A stretch of DNA of 64,000 nucleotides from Phellopilus nigrolimitatus (GCA_021029095.1 JAJOHG010000087.1:1-64000), one strand, 5' to 3'. Positions 10,560 through 20,449 are shown, counted from the first letter of the stretch. Translations and numbers: made by a program. The notes: generated by a model not told the origin, from the letters alone.

Positions 10560-10877
10560 AAGCCGCCCCGCGCTCGACTAGCCGAAACATGAGGAACTAA
10601 GCGAAAGCAGCGAACAATGTGTTTGCGCCTGAGCGGACACGGTTCCTACGGAGGCGGAGACAGACGCGGGTGTGCTGAAGACAGACGAAGATTCGGGTGT
10701 CGAGAGCGAAGCAGTTGAAGGCATCGAAGAGGAGCTTGCCGAACCAGATCCAGAGCCGTGCGAGCGGGACAGGAATGCAAAGAACGAGTGCCTTTGTATC
10801 CCTGTCCTTAGACGAGGTGAACCAGCCTGTGGTAGTCTCTGTGCTCAGAACCCATCAAAAACCTCAACTTATGACTT

Positions 10878-11360
10878 ACAACTGAGCCTTCCCAACTGAT
10901 CAAGCTTTCCGGTGTCGCCGCGGGACAGGCATGCACGGCAGTATTGGGCGGTTCGACGACACAGATGGTCGACGAGGCCGAGCACTCGCTACACGACGCC
11001 CTGTCCGTGCTCTCACAGACCGACCGCGACACGCGTGGATGCGCAGATGCGCATGAGCTGTGCAGTGGATGACGACGCGCGGTGCGTCGCGGGCAAACAG
11101 GCACTCGCTGCCGAGGCTTTCGCGCGGGCCCTGCGTGCGATCCCAACCGTCCTTGCTGATAATGTCGACTCGGCGGACCTCGTTTTGCGGGGCTGGACCT
11201 GATGGAGGGCGTCGCGGCGGTTCAATCAATTACGATCAAGAATGATGTTGTCCTCGGACTAGAAGGAGCGCACGCCGCGAGCAGCGCCGCGGCGTCTTCA
11301 ACGGAGGTTGTTGACATCAATGAGGGCGACAGCTTCGGCGAGCGGTGTGGAAGAAGAGCG
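10878..11360 (+). pseudogene. CCT2: Chaperonin CCT subunit beta fragment
   Basis: The frame reads [20 protein letters not shown], then [16 protein letters not shown] and, after a frameshift near 11030, [37 protein letters not shown] and DSADLV. This is the C-terminal part of the intermediate/equatorial region of CCT-beta, a subunit of the cytosolic TRiC chaperonin. The terminal QVVL...RVDDI region is badly eroded. It is oriented opposite to the ARPC3 fragment and lies inside element A. Confidence 0.88.
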
Positions 11361-11594
11361 TGAGAATGCGGCCAGTGCTCGTTTACTAATATATTTAATT
11401 GATTCAAAAACCCATAGGGAACCGTAAATATACCCACTGACCTCCGTGACCTGGACCCACGGGTTTGGGGGCACCTGTGAATCCGAGTCCCAACGGGTCC
11501 AGGTCGAAGCGGGTCCGGGTTGAGGATTTTGGGTCACGGGTAGATCCGCCAACAGGTCCGGGTCAACCCGGGGATCGACTCGTGGTATGCCCTA

Positions 11595-11806
11595 CCAGGA
11601 AGTGCCGTAATCACTTCTGGGGTTCCGCAAAATCCGACTCTTTGAGGAGATTAAACTCCGCTGCCCACGCCTTCTTCTGCTCTGGCATCATCGCGTACAC
11701 AAATTGCTTTATGTCCGCGGAACTCTTCAATTCACGCACCTCTACCCCAGTGGACACGCTTGTTCCCGTGCCTCCACTGGGTGGCATGTCAGATGTCGTA
11801 GCGCGC
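11595..11806 (-). pseudogene. Gypsy gag, 3' end, between elements A and B
   Basis: With element B and one copy of TAGCGCGC removed, the gag frame continues here without a break (TEVRA then TTSDMPPSGG) and ends KESDFAEPQK plus TGA at 11611-11613. This shows that the two hAT elements entered a single Gypsy copy. The pol frame overlaps the gag stop in the -1 phase. Confidence 0.8.
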
Positions 11807-11989
11807 TAGGGCATAGCACGGGTCGCTCCGTGGGTAGATCCGGATCCGTTTGCGCGGGTATGAGAATTTCAAAACTCAGACCCGGACTCTCGTCTGACCC
11901 GGATCCGCAGGTCTGCATGACCTGCGGGTCCGGGTCAGGCGGGTCCGGGTCTAGTGGGTATGCATATTGATCCGTGGGTCCTCAGTATT

Positions 11990-12625
11990 CAGTAGGAAAA
12001 AGAATAAGTAAATACAGCTTTGTGAGTTTGTGCGATGGTCGTAGGAGCAGCGACGGCGATATATACGTTTGCGTTTATTACGCAATCCGGAACATGAAAC
12101 GACGTTGCGCGTGCAACCTAGGTCTGTAGGCACACAAGCTTCTTGTGCTTGCGAACTCGCCCGGTGTGACCTTTGCGGCGTGAAAGCTCCGCTGTCACAA
12201 AGCAGGTCGACAAAGCAAATGGCGATGCACCCGTCAACGTTGAGGATGAGTGCTTTCTTCGCCGTGGTGACCTTCTCGACTGCAAGCGCGTAGTCGAGTA
12301 GCGAGTGGCTAGAGAAATGCTTCAACACATACTCCTTTACGAGCTCGACACGCACACCAGGGTTGTTCACGCTCTTGATCTTGTGCCCGATACCCCGATA
12401 CCACTAACTATGGAGAATCTCTCAGTAGATGGTAAGCGAAGAAAGTGATTATACACACACTAAGCTTGTTCGCCTTACGCGACTCATCGACGAGCTCACA
12501 CGGGGTCAGGCCGGCATCGCGTGCATTCGAGAACATACAGGCGGCTCCGTCGAGAGCGCCACCGAAGCGGGAGCCGACAGTGAGCGAACCAGACGCGAGC
12601 GAAGAGACAAGGTCCTTGCCTGCAC
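11990..12625 (-). pseudogene. ACL1: ATP-citrate lyase, C-terminal fragment
   Basis: It begins [25 protein letters not shown] and goes on [20 protein letters not shown], an intron-like gap (about 12415-12465), IGHKIKSVNNPGVRVELV (parts), LDYALAVEKVTT and LILNVDGCIAICFVDLL. This is the citrate-synthase-like end of ATP-citrate lyase, which makes cytosolic acetyl-CoA. Homology is lost after GAFTP. It is joined directly to RPL30 sequence upstream (HHFS then AGKDL). Confidence 0.9.
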
Positions 12626-12695
12626 GAGAAGTGGTGCACAGTCGTTTTTGAGAGCATGGTGTAGCACTCGAGCTCGGACTTGCGCACTCGCTTTG
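12626..12695 (-). pseudogene. RPL30: Ribosomal protein L30 (eL30), internal exon fragment
   Basis: The frame [19 protein letters not shown] matches the conserved middle of eL30 ([17 protein letters not shown]). It is wedged between an unrecognised piece and ATP-citrate lyase and separated from the first RPL30 exon by about 1.3 kb of other genes. The two RPL30 pieces keep their natural order, which suggests that the other fragments were inserted into an earlier RPL30 capture. Confidence 0.85.
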
Positions 12696-13030
12696 CCCGA
12701 AGCCCACAGAGGCGCCCAACATCGTGAGGTCCTCGCCTCCACCTATGCCTCCCGCAGCCGTCGACGGCAAGGATGTCGGCAGGCCCAGTGTCGTGCCGCC
12801 TGCAAACCCCGCGCCGCCGCCCGGCCCACCGAAGTAGTCCATCCCCGCGCCCGGCGAGACGAGCTCGCTGAGCTGCGGCGCGCGGGGGTACGGTGGCGCG
12901 AGAGTGAGCTGCGGTGCAGCATGTGGCATCAGCTCCGCGCCGGACCCCGCAGAGAACGCACTGTGCAGCGTGCCCGGCGAGCACGCGCTGTCGCACAGCG
13001 ACGCGTTCTGCGAGTGCATGCCCGTGCTCT
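12696..13030 (-). pseudogene. Unrecognised Gly/Pro-rich fragment in element B
   Basis: The open frame contains [20 protein letters not shown] and [17 protein letters not shown]. Such Gly-rich tails occur in many fungal proteins and I cannot name it. It sits between the V-ATPase and RPL30 pieces on the same strand, so it is probably a fourth captured gene. Confidence 0.35.
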
Positions 13031-14030
13031 AGTCGTGGTACGGGAATGCGAGTGATTGTGGCCTGTGTTGTATAGCGCAGTCGAAAGGTCTTCGAGACGC
13101 GTGTTTACATCACGCAGAGCGTCTGTACGCTTGTCCGCGTTTGAATTGATACGATGAAGTGTCGCACCCATTGAATCCGCAACCATACAAATCTTCGCGA
13201 GCAATACCTTGCCATGCATGAAAATGATGAACACATTCTTGCGTGTCTCCTCGCCAGTAGCAGGGTTGATGAACGGCTCCTCGATGTCGTACAGGTTTCC
13301 TCGCAGTACACGCCATACTATGCGCTCGAACGTAAGCATGCGAGAGCGCTCAATTGTTCTGTAAACAAATATGCGGGAAGATGAGTAAGTCAACAGAAAC
13401 ATTCATTAGAAAAACATACTCCAAGTCGAAGCCTCCAGACAAAGATTGACTCGCTGAGAACTGATTCTCAGTATCGTCATGCTGGAGCAAAGGTGTAGCG
13501 CTACCATTGAACGACGTTCGAATTTTGCTCTGGTATCCCTCAGCCTGGTAGCATGTCGGTGAGCGCGCTCTACGCCACAAACTGGAACTGTCGATGCGCA
13601 CCTTCAGGAAGAAAACAGCAGTCTCATGAAGAACATGTCTCGCTTCGATAAGCTCCCTCGGGCAGTCGCTCAATGTCTGCTAGCTGTCGTTCATTTGCAC
13701 TAGTCTCTTCTCGTTCTCTGCGAGCTGAAAATAGAGCTTGTCGATTGCCTGAGGGCCGCGCGGGCTGGCCGAAATCATCATCGACGCAGACCTGTACAAA
13801 GGTCTGACACGTATGGGATCCTTTTCCTTCTCTGTTTGCGACGCGAAAAAACCGGTCCCATCTGGCCATCTTGTCGATGCGGTGTATCTCGGCGACATAT
13901 GAGCGTTGGAAGGGATTGACGTCTGGGTTGAACTGTTTACTTGTTAACAATAGTTATGATAGAAAGGATGATCCAACATACATCTTTGAACTGGCCGTTT
14001 CCGAGCTCCCCAAGCTCATAAAGCACGCGC
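13031..14030 (-). pseudogene. VPH1: V-type H+-ATPase subunit a, N-terminal fragment
   Basis: The pieces in order are LYELGELGNGQFKD, an intron (GTATGT to AACAG, about 13935-13982), FNPDVNPFQRSYVAEIHRID, EKEKDPIRVRPLY, RELIEARHVLHETAVFF, SFNGSATPLLQHDDTENQFS, a further intron-like break, [33 protein letters not shown] and [13 protein letters not shown] (motifs shortened). This is the cytosolic N-terminal half of subunit a, which anchors the proton pump to the vacuolar membrane. Several frameshifts and one stop are present. The fragment starts and stops inside the protein, in element B. Confidence 0.9.
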
Positions 14031-14120
14031 AGACTTGTAGCCAAGCGAGTATTTGCCCGACTTCACGACGAGCGCGGGATGAGAGGAGATGGACGAGGTG
14101 GACTTCTTGGAGGGGGCCAT
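14031..14120 (-). pseudogene. RPL30: Ribosomal protein L30 (eL30), first exon
   Basis: It starts with ATG at 14120: MAPSKKSTSSISSHPALVV, then KSGKYSLGYKS, the N-terminus of eL30. After YKS the sequence switches within a few bases to V-ATPase subunit a in another frame. The start codon and reading frame are intact, so this piece could supply a start to a chimeric transcript, but the switch leads to a stop (ARAL then TGA). Confidence 0.85.
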
Positions 14121-14470
14121 CTCGGTTTTGTCAAGGGGACACGTCGAGTGTCTGGCTGTCGGCGTGCATATGCAGCTGCTGCTAGCGCTGCTTCTGTTGA
14201 TGCCGCTGTTGTTGCTGGTGCAAGGGTGGGGTGGCCCTGCGCCGCGCATGTGCACGTCCCAATCGCAGTCGCGCGGCCGAGAGGGGATGGCCTTGGAGAT
14301 CGAAAGCGGCGAACGTGCGGATGGCACGCATGTCTTTCCTGATAGGGAACACCGTACTTTCTTTGAACGACACACGAAAATTCGAGCACAACTCGGCGAA
14401 AAAAAGTGGGCACCAAAACTTGGTGGAAACATTGCTAATCTATATAGACATGTATCACCTACAAGTCCTC
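14121..14470. other. Left-over DNA of element B upstream of the RPL30 start
   Basis: A CTGCTG-rich stretch (14170-14225) is followed by ordinary sequence. It could be the captured RPL30 upstream region. No clear promoter motif is seen. Confidence 0.3.
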
Positions 14471-14639
14471 AATACCCGTGGGTAACCGTGGGTCTGTAAA
14501 ATCTGCAAAAATCCAGACCCGGACTCCCGCTGATCCGTGGGAAACGGATCACCCATGCACGGGTGATCCGAACCCGTGAGTGTTCCCATGGATCCACTTG
14601 CGGGTTACCGTGGGTAAACCTGACCCGTGCTATGCTCTA

Positions 14640-15549
14640 TAGCGCGCACCTCCGTCTTTTGGCGATTTGGACAAAACTTGCCAATGTGACCCGGTAGTCC
14701 ACATTTGTAACAAACACCCTTCTGCCTCGCCTCATCGAGATTCATCGGCTGTCCCGTGCCGGTGAAGACGGTCCCTGTGCCATCGCGTTTATAGGTAGGA
14801 GCGGTATTAGGCGCAGTACGAGTGGTCGTTGTCTGTTTGGGTTTCCTGGCAACAGGGGGGTTGTGTGGTGTCTGCTGGCGGCGCACTTCTTTTAGTCGAC
14901 GCTCAAGGTTGTCAAAGCGAATCACCTTCTGCTTCCACCCGTTGTAGGTAGCGGGTAGAATTTCCGAGCTGTAAATCCTTGTGACGATCGACTCGTTGAG
15001 TTGCCGTTCCAAGAGCTCAATAAGGTACTGGTCATGATTCCTGCTGTACCCAGCTATTCGGCGAAGAATGTCGAAGTTCTGGAAGAACTCTTCAGCCAAT
15101 GTCAAGCCCTGGCGCAGAGATGATAGGTTACGCTGAGCCGTCTGTGCCTCGTTGGCATCGTGGAACGAATCCTTGAGCTGCCCGAGGAAAACGTCCCAGG
15201 CGCCGAAATCAGGATAGTCGTCTGTTCCGTCTGCAATGGCTTTGTCGATAAAGTTCTCTGCCCATTTACTGGCGCGTCCCTCCGTCATGAATGAAAGCGT
15301 AAACTCGATTTTCTCGTCCTCAGTCGTAAAGTCCTTTTTGTTCGCCCAAAGGAACAATTTGACTTGTCGTATGAACTTTTTGTAGTCCTTCCCCGAAAAA
15401 GGGTCAGGTTTCGCTACATGGGTCTTCTTCTTTTTGTCAAAGAGTCCCGCAAGAAAAGGGTCTGCCCCGGGCATGGGCGAGGGTAGTCGTGAGCGCTCGG
15501 GTTGCTGCCACTCCTGCTCGTCAGCTGGGTTGGTAGCTGGTGCATGCAT
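14640..15549 (-). CDS. Gypsy Gag (main part; frame interrupted by element B)
   Basis: The open frame of about 300 codons begins at an ATG at 15549 (MHAPATNPADEQEW). It contains a capsid-like segment (FSGKDYKKFIRQVKLFL, WAENFIDKA, FLGQLKDSFHD), basic residues and one CCHC zinc knuckle, CYKCGLPGHIGKFC, near the end. It packages the retroelement RNA. The original frame continues at 11806. An upstream ATG in another frame (MSETNPLDQV) stops early, so the start is not certain. Confidence 0.85.
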
Positions 15550-15689
15550 GCTACCCGTCAGACCTGATCCAGAGGGTTGGTTTCTGACATCGTTTCTGAT
15601 GACGAATCATCGTTCAGGGGAATGGGCAATCTCCTGTCCCAAACGGGGTCCAGGGTGGGCTCTATGCGCGGTAGAAAGTCTATTTACTG

Positions 15690-16541
15690 ACTACCAGGTG
15701 ATCTCTGCTAGGCGCGCCGGCCTACTGTATACTCTAACTGTATACTACTGAGTTGGTTACTCTAGGGGTCTGGGGGACTGCCGCACTAGTCACCCTTCGT
15801 TGTATCAGCCAGCGATTGCATCTTCTGACTAGTACACGCTCTCTCGCTGCCTTAAAACACGACAGTAGAACTGCACGTGCCCAACGGTCCGGTGATCTAG
15901 CCCTACAGCCGTGTATCTGTATGTAGTTCTAGCGCTACCGAAGAGCTTAGCCACACCAAAGTGGAACACAGTAAAGATTCAGCAGGGCAAAGCGACAACC
16001 GCCTGGGTCGTAGAGGAAACAAAGACCCTGGCAGACGGCTGGTGGGAATATGGGATGTAGCTACTGAAGATCAAAGAGACCTACGCGCAGCCCTGAGTGA
16101 TAGAATGGGTCGCAAGGAGATACCTCGCGGTTGGAGTCCGGGTCGTCGAACACGGCGTGTATGGCGAATGGACGGAATGTTGAAAAGGGTAGAGAGATGA
16201 GACGATTTTAAGATGTGAGAGGAAGGTGTGTGAGGTGGTACGGAAGTTTCGACCTGATGTCAGCGACTGACTAGAACCAACTGTCCACGCCACGTCACAC
16301 AACAATCAGAGAGGTAAGGGAGATGTATTGCAACGCACACTAGCCAGGAGTATTGACTAGGTCGAAACTGGGGTCTAAGTACAGATATCTAGTCTACTTA
16401 TATACCCAAACTTAGTGCGCACAGACCAAGCAGTACACTACCTAATATGGCTACTCTAGTGGAGCGGGCGGGGCTAATGATGTCATAGGTGATGTCATCG
16501 TCAATGATGTCACTATGATGTCATGGTCTAGCCCTATGACA
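15690..16541 (-). repeat. 5' LTR of the Gypsy element (approximate limits)
   Basis: Upstream of gag on the minus strand lies non-coding DNA with a TATATAAG box (16398-16405) and an outer edge starting TGTCATAGGGC at 16541. The inner edge is uncertain; a TGGTAGTCAG sequence (minus, near 15700) could be the primer-binding site. No second LTR is in the window, so the limits rest on these landmarks only. Confidence 0.5.
16478..16523. promoter_or_regulatory. Four TGATGTCA repeats in the LTR
   Basis: TGATGTCA occurs at 16478, 16490, 16505 and 16516, about 75-120 bp upstream of the LTR TATA box. It is one base from the ATF/CREB site TGACGTCA, a bZIP target. This suggests a stress-linked bZIP input to the retroelement promoter; the function is inferred. 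Confidence 0.5.
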
Positions 16542-16966
16542 TAAGCTTATCTAATGTCCGCTATTGTCCGTATTATCTAAGTGGCCATGATTTGTAAGGA
16601 AATAAGAAAATGAAAATGATCGTTCATGACAGAGCCTTTCAGTGTGCAATAAAGTTCAACACTCTTGGGAAATTTCATATATATGTTTATATATCTTCAC
16701 CATACCTTTTCTTATACAATAAAGGCTTAAGAAAGGGGGTGTGACCACAATTTCACCCCTTTGTTATGCCTTTCTTGTGTGGATAATGGTGTAAAGAATG
16801 TTAAAATTTATTGTACAGAGAAAAGAATTGTGAAGTTATACTTTTTTGGTAAAAGTGTCCAAAAGTGTTAAACATTACCACATGGAAAAGGGCATTGTTG
16901 AGTAAAACAATGTATATCTATTCACATACACATTGCCATTGCTACTTACATAATCAAAATGTATGG
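16542..16966. other. AT-rich flank, no gene recognised
   Basis: The sequence is markedly AT-rich with several AATAAA-like words (for example GCAATAAAG, ACAATAAAG). It may hold the 3' untranslated region of the minus-strand gene at 16967-17497. Confidence 0.35.
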
Positions 16967-17497
16967 TTAGTACTTAGGACAATTAGGATACTTCTTAAGA
17001 TACTCCTCAAGCTTTCTCCATGCAATATCCCAAGCATCTCCTGCACGAGCAAGCTTGTCCTGAGATTCCTTCAAGATCATGTCATTTTTTCCTTCATCAT
17101 GCAGTTCAATCATGCGACAAATCACTGCCTTAAGCCTGCATTCAGCTGCAGAAAGCTGGCCCTCCAGATCCTGCTGCCTTTGTTCATACTCTCTGCGCTT
17201 GCGGTCAATGCATATATGTCCAATCACTGCCAGTTTTCCTATTGCTGAAATCAGGTACTCAAATGCCTTTTTATCTTCGTGCAAGTCCTCAAGCAGTGTA
17301 CTGAACTTGGCAATGTCTCCCTTTTCTGCACCACACTTGAAGTTTAATTCCATCGTCTCCACAGGTCGTTGACCCTGATTTTCTTCCATGCATCTCTGTG
17401 CTGCATGATACTTGAGCTCAGCTTCTTTTTCTTCTTCCTTCAGTGCTTTTAATATGTTGGGGTCTGGTTGGCTGGGAGTGGAGGTGTTAGTTGACAT
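16967..17497 (-). CDS. Hypothetical coiled-coil protein, 176 aa
   Basis: The single open frame starts MSTNTSTPSQPDPNILKALK. A CTTTCAG acceptor-like site just upstream supports this ATG over the one at 17587. The protein is rich in Glu, Lys and Gln with long predicted helices (EEEKEAELKYHAAQR, RKRREYEQRQQDLEGQLSAA), so a coiled coil is likely. It ends LEEYLKKYPNCPKY. No family is recognised. Base composition is much more AT-rich than the surrounding gene relics and no break is present, which points to a recent arrival or a young repeat-borne gene. Confidence 0.6.
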   Translation of the reverse strand: MSTNTSTPSQPDPNILKALKEEEKEAELKYHAAQRCMEENQGQRPVETMELNFKCGAEKGDIAKFSTLLEDLHEDKKAFEYLISAIGKLAVIGHICIDRKRREYEQRQQDLEGQLSAAECRLKAVICRMIELHDEGKNDMILKESQDKLARAGDAWDIAWRKLEEYLKKYPNCPKY

Positions 17498-17556
17498 GTT
17501 GGAGTCTGAAAGGACTGTGTTAGTACAAGACACTGCAGGCATTGACAGTGAGTTCC

Positions 17557-17644
17557 ACCATGGTGAGTTGAATAGTTGCTTTATCAAACCATGCCTTTTC
17601 CCACACAGTAATGTTTAATAAAACAACTATTCAATGCACCATGG
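17557..17644. repeat. Imperfect inverted repeat
   Basis: CCATGGTGAGTTGAATAGTTG at 17558-17578 is matched in reverse complement by CAACTATTCAATGCACCATGG at 17623-17643 with two differences and a loop of about 45 bp. It lies just upstream of the 176-aa ORF. Confidence 0.6.
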
Positions 17645-18804
17645 GGTATTCTATGCCAGCCTGCAGTGATCTCTGAAAATGTTGCTAGAGAAAGTTGTGT
17701 CTAATGGATGCTCACCTTATCAGTGGTATGTAGAGATGTTTTAGAACAAAAGGCTGGCAGGAGTGCTGCCTTATATACAAGACAGATCTGCAAAGTGGCA
17801 CAGACAAGCATTGCAGCAAAAAAGTGTGCATCACTACCCGTATCCAACCTAGAAAGCATTCTGTGTGTTGTGTGGTTACTGGTAACCATTAGACAGAAGA
17901 TTGCACTGAATGCACAGACAAATGCACCCACAGCCATAAAGTGTTGCCTTCAAAGTACAAAGCTTTGCTGTCCAAGCCCAGGTTGTGCAGAGTACAGGAA
18001 GCAGAGGTAACTACATTGTGTGTATGTGTGTGGAAACTCAAAAAAGCAAAGTCTGCATTTTCCCTACTCCTCAGAAAGATTGAGGATGAGGATGTGCTTC
18101 TACTTGTGTTATGCCATTGCTACAGCATTAGGACAGACCCAGAAGCAACTTATGGTAGAATCTCTAATACTGGTTTCCACAAAGAAAAAATGAAATTTTG
18201 TGCCCAAACTATTGTATTTTCACATGCATGTTTTTTCTTCTTTTCTTTTTGCACATATATTTTTTTGTTGCTACTGCAAGAGCCCAAGGCCAAGAGTGGA
18301 AGCAAAGAGTGTTTTATATTTTACTGTACTTTCCCCCTGACAGCCATCACAGACACTGAAGTGTGCAGCATATTGGTCATGCAACACAGTTCAATTCACC
18401 CAACACTTGTCATGTGCAAGGCAGAGGTGACATTCATCAGAATTGGGCTCTAAGACCACCAAGGTCCCTGATATTTACTCTTTGATTCAGGCTTATGCAC
18501 TTTTGTGCTTGTGCTCTATGGGATCCATAATCAAATTTAATATGACAAGCTTGCTGCACCTCAGAGCTGTGGGGAATTGAGGACAACAGACAGCTACACA
18601 GCACATGTTCCCACACAATATTAATGTCTAAGAGCAGCTCAATAGGTGCAAGGGGAGTACAGTGCTTGCCTATAAATTTATTCAACAAGATACAGGATAT
18701 AGACAGGGGTGAAGCATTGCATCACTGACTCCACGAGCTTCAAAACATGCCCTGACAAGCCTGTCAAGCAGCATAGCAGAGCAACATCACAATGAATGAT
18801 CCCA
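17645..18804. other. AT-rich non-coding stretch
   Basis: Open frames here are short and low in information. Composition is like that of the 176-aa ORF and unlike the flanks, so the block of about 16.6-18.8 kb may be one insertion. No TIR or LTR was found for it. Confidence 0.35.
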
Positions 18805-19075
18805 GGCATGTTACGATTCCTGACGTAAGGAAGGGATCGTCCTTTCCACTCCTACGTTTTCACCCCCAGTGGCTGTGCAGGTTTGTCATGGTCACAATTA
18901 CAAAAAAGTGTACAAAGTAGTCGAAAAGTGTACAAACAATGTGGGAATCTATGCCTTATAATGAGAGGGGTTACAGCCACACAACACCGCCACGCGTCAC
19001 ACTTTTCCTCCTGAGTGTTCCGGTTCGTATCTAACATTTCTTTTTTTCCCCTCTGCATATAAAAGCTTGATTTAT
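18805..19075 (-). repeat. Dispersed TATA-bearing repeat, copy 1
   Basis: TTACGATTCCTG, GGATCGTCCTTTCCACT, the doubled word AAAAGTGTACAA and CGCCACGCGTCACAC recur in the same order at 21705-21925. The end, GCATATAAAAGCTTG at about 19055, recurs at about 27700. The strand is given as the orientation in which GGAATCGTAA lies at the end. Confidence 0.8.
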
Positions 19076-20449
19076 TTTTTATTATGAAGGCCCATGTCTA
19101 AGCTATACAACCATGTAAGTTTTTTTGCACATATGTGATTGAGTGATATGTAAAAGCGGACCAGCTGGGCACTGCTCAGGTGACTGCAAATTTGAGCCTC
19201 GGACTTCGAAATCGCCTAAGTCCTTTCTTCTTCTTCACCACCATTCTCATGTCATCGTCATCGTCGCCGCTGCCGCTGCCACCATCTCGTCCTCGTCGTT
19301 CACACCGCCGCCCTCTTCCTTCGTCCCCACTGCCGCTCTCGTCCTCGCCGCCACCCTCCGATGTCCTCGCAGCCACCCTGCCTTGTCCTCGCAGCCACCC
19401 TCCCTAATGTTCGCCGCCTGACCGCACACCCTCAACCAGAAAGAAGAAGAAAAAAGCTGGCTTGGAAGCTCGTGTCTGTACTACAGACACAAATAGTTTA
19501 AGCCAGCTGCAGTAAATGTGGGCCATGCAGGAACGCAAGGCGATCGCGCTTGCCGCATAACAACAACAGCAACTGCAGATGCAGCGCCAGGCCGTCTCTA
19601 GCATCCCTGCCTCCGGCGTTCTCGCACACGGCTTTACCCACCTCAACAGTGTCCGCCGTCGCTGGTAGCCCCGGCTCCTCCGCCTCTCCCAAGCCCTTGC
19701 ATTCAAGCTCAACTTCGTCCCCGCTCCTCACCAACTTACTGCTGCCCAGTCTCCCTCCCAACTAGCGCTGCTTCTTTCCTCCGCGCTTGCAGACGCGGAC
19801 GCACTCTGTCGCGAGCTTACCGTCACGCAGGGCCGAGCACCTTCTGGCGTCGGTCCAAGGCTTGCCTTCTCGCGCTTCCCCTGACCCAAACGTGGACGGA
19901 GAGAAGGCCAATGGAGAGAGGGAAAGGGAGAAAGACATGAAAGCGGAGTCCAAAGTGCTCAAGAGCGCGAAGGCCGTCCTCAACACTGAGGCACGCGCGG
20001 AGCATGCTGAGCGGTAAGCAGCAGATTTTCTTCAATTTTTCTTTCAACTTGTTGAATGTATACCACACAGTTCTCATGCCGACCTCGCTGAGTCATTGCA
20101 GTCTCTGTGCGCGCAATTCACCAAGTTGAACGGTACGAACATGCGTGCTCCCTCCTTCCGCCGACGCGTGCACTGCTTTTGCGCCCCTCCTCTCGATGGC
20201 GTCGTCGCACGCTCCCATCCCAGTGACCCGACTGCCTCATCTTCTGAGAGCCTGCATTTTTCAGCACGGACAAAGACAACACTCTCACCCTGCCTTCCCT
20301 TCCTCTGCCGCACGCCATCGGGGCTCCGTCCTCCAGAAATAGCATGCTCACCGGACCAAGCGCACATCCCGCGCCACCTGCATCATTCACTTCCCTGCAA
20401 TACTCCCGCGCTCTGTCAGCACCTCATGTCTGAGGCGCATTCTCGAGCC
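19076..20449. other. Unrecognised gene-fragment DNA
   Basis: Plus-strand frames of coding character appear, for example MQRQAVSSIPASGVLAHGF near 19580, LADADALCRELTVTQGRA near 19790 and LPHAIGAPSSRNSMLTGPSA near 20310, but in different frames with many stops. A TCGTCGTC/CCGCCG-rich part lies at 19250-19380. No family was identified. It looks like another block of eroded gene pieces. Confidence 0.35.
19455..19507. repeat. Hairpin element, copy 1
   Basis: AGCTGGCTT and AAGCCAGCT close a 53-bp stem-loop with GTGTCTGTA/CTACAGACAC at its centre. The same hairpin with about 40 bp of flank lies inverted at 24153-24202. Confidence 0.75.

Larger units (their letters stand above)
9482..11594. mobile_element. 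Non-autonomous hAT-like element A carrying host gene fragments
   Basis: The element starts TAGGGCATACCACGAGTC and ends with its exact reverse complement (18 bp). The eight bases CCAGGAAG stand immediately before it (9474-9481) and after it (11595-11602), a target duplication of the length made by hAT transposases. Both ends have about 150-200 bp of ACCCG/CGGGT-rich DNA. It encodes no transposase. Inside are an ARPC3 fragment and an unrecognised ORF (both minus) and a CCT-beta fragment (plus). It interrupts the Gypsy element. Confidence 0.92.
11807..14639. mobile_element. Non-autonomous hAT-like element B carrying four or five host gene fragments
   Basis: The left end is TAGGGCATAGCACGGGTC; the right end is its reverse complement with one change. 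The eight bases TAGCGCGC flank both sides (11799-11806 and 14640-14647). Subterminal DNA is ACCCG-rich, as in element A. No transposase is encoded. The cargo, all on the minus strand, is RPL30 first exon, V-ATPase subunit a, an unrecognised piece, RPL30 inner exon, and ATP-citrate lyase. Introns are retained, so capture was from DNA. Confidence 0.92.
8361..16541 (-). mobile_element. Ty3/Gypsy retrotransposon, 5' part, split by two hAT insertions
   Basis: On the minus strand this element shows, in order, an LTR (about 15690-16541), gag (15549 down to 11611 after removing element B), a protease region (9481 down to 8361 after removing element A) and the very start of reverse transcriptase, where copy C cuts it off. 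Reverse transcriptase, RNase H, integrase and the 3' LTR are not in the window. The order gag, CCHC knuckle, aspartic protease is the Gypsy order. Confidence 0.85.
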
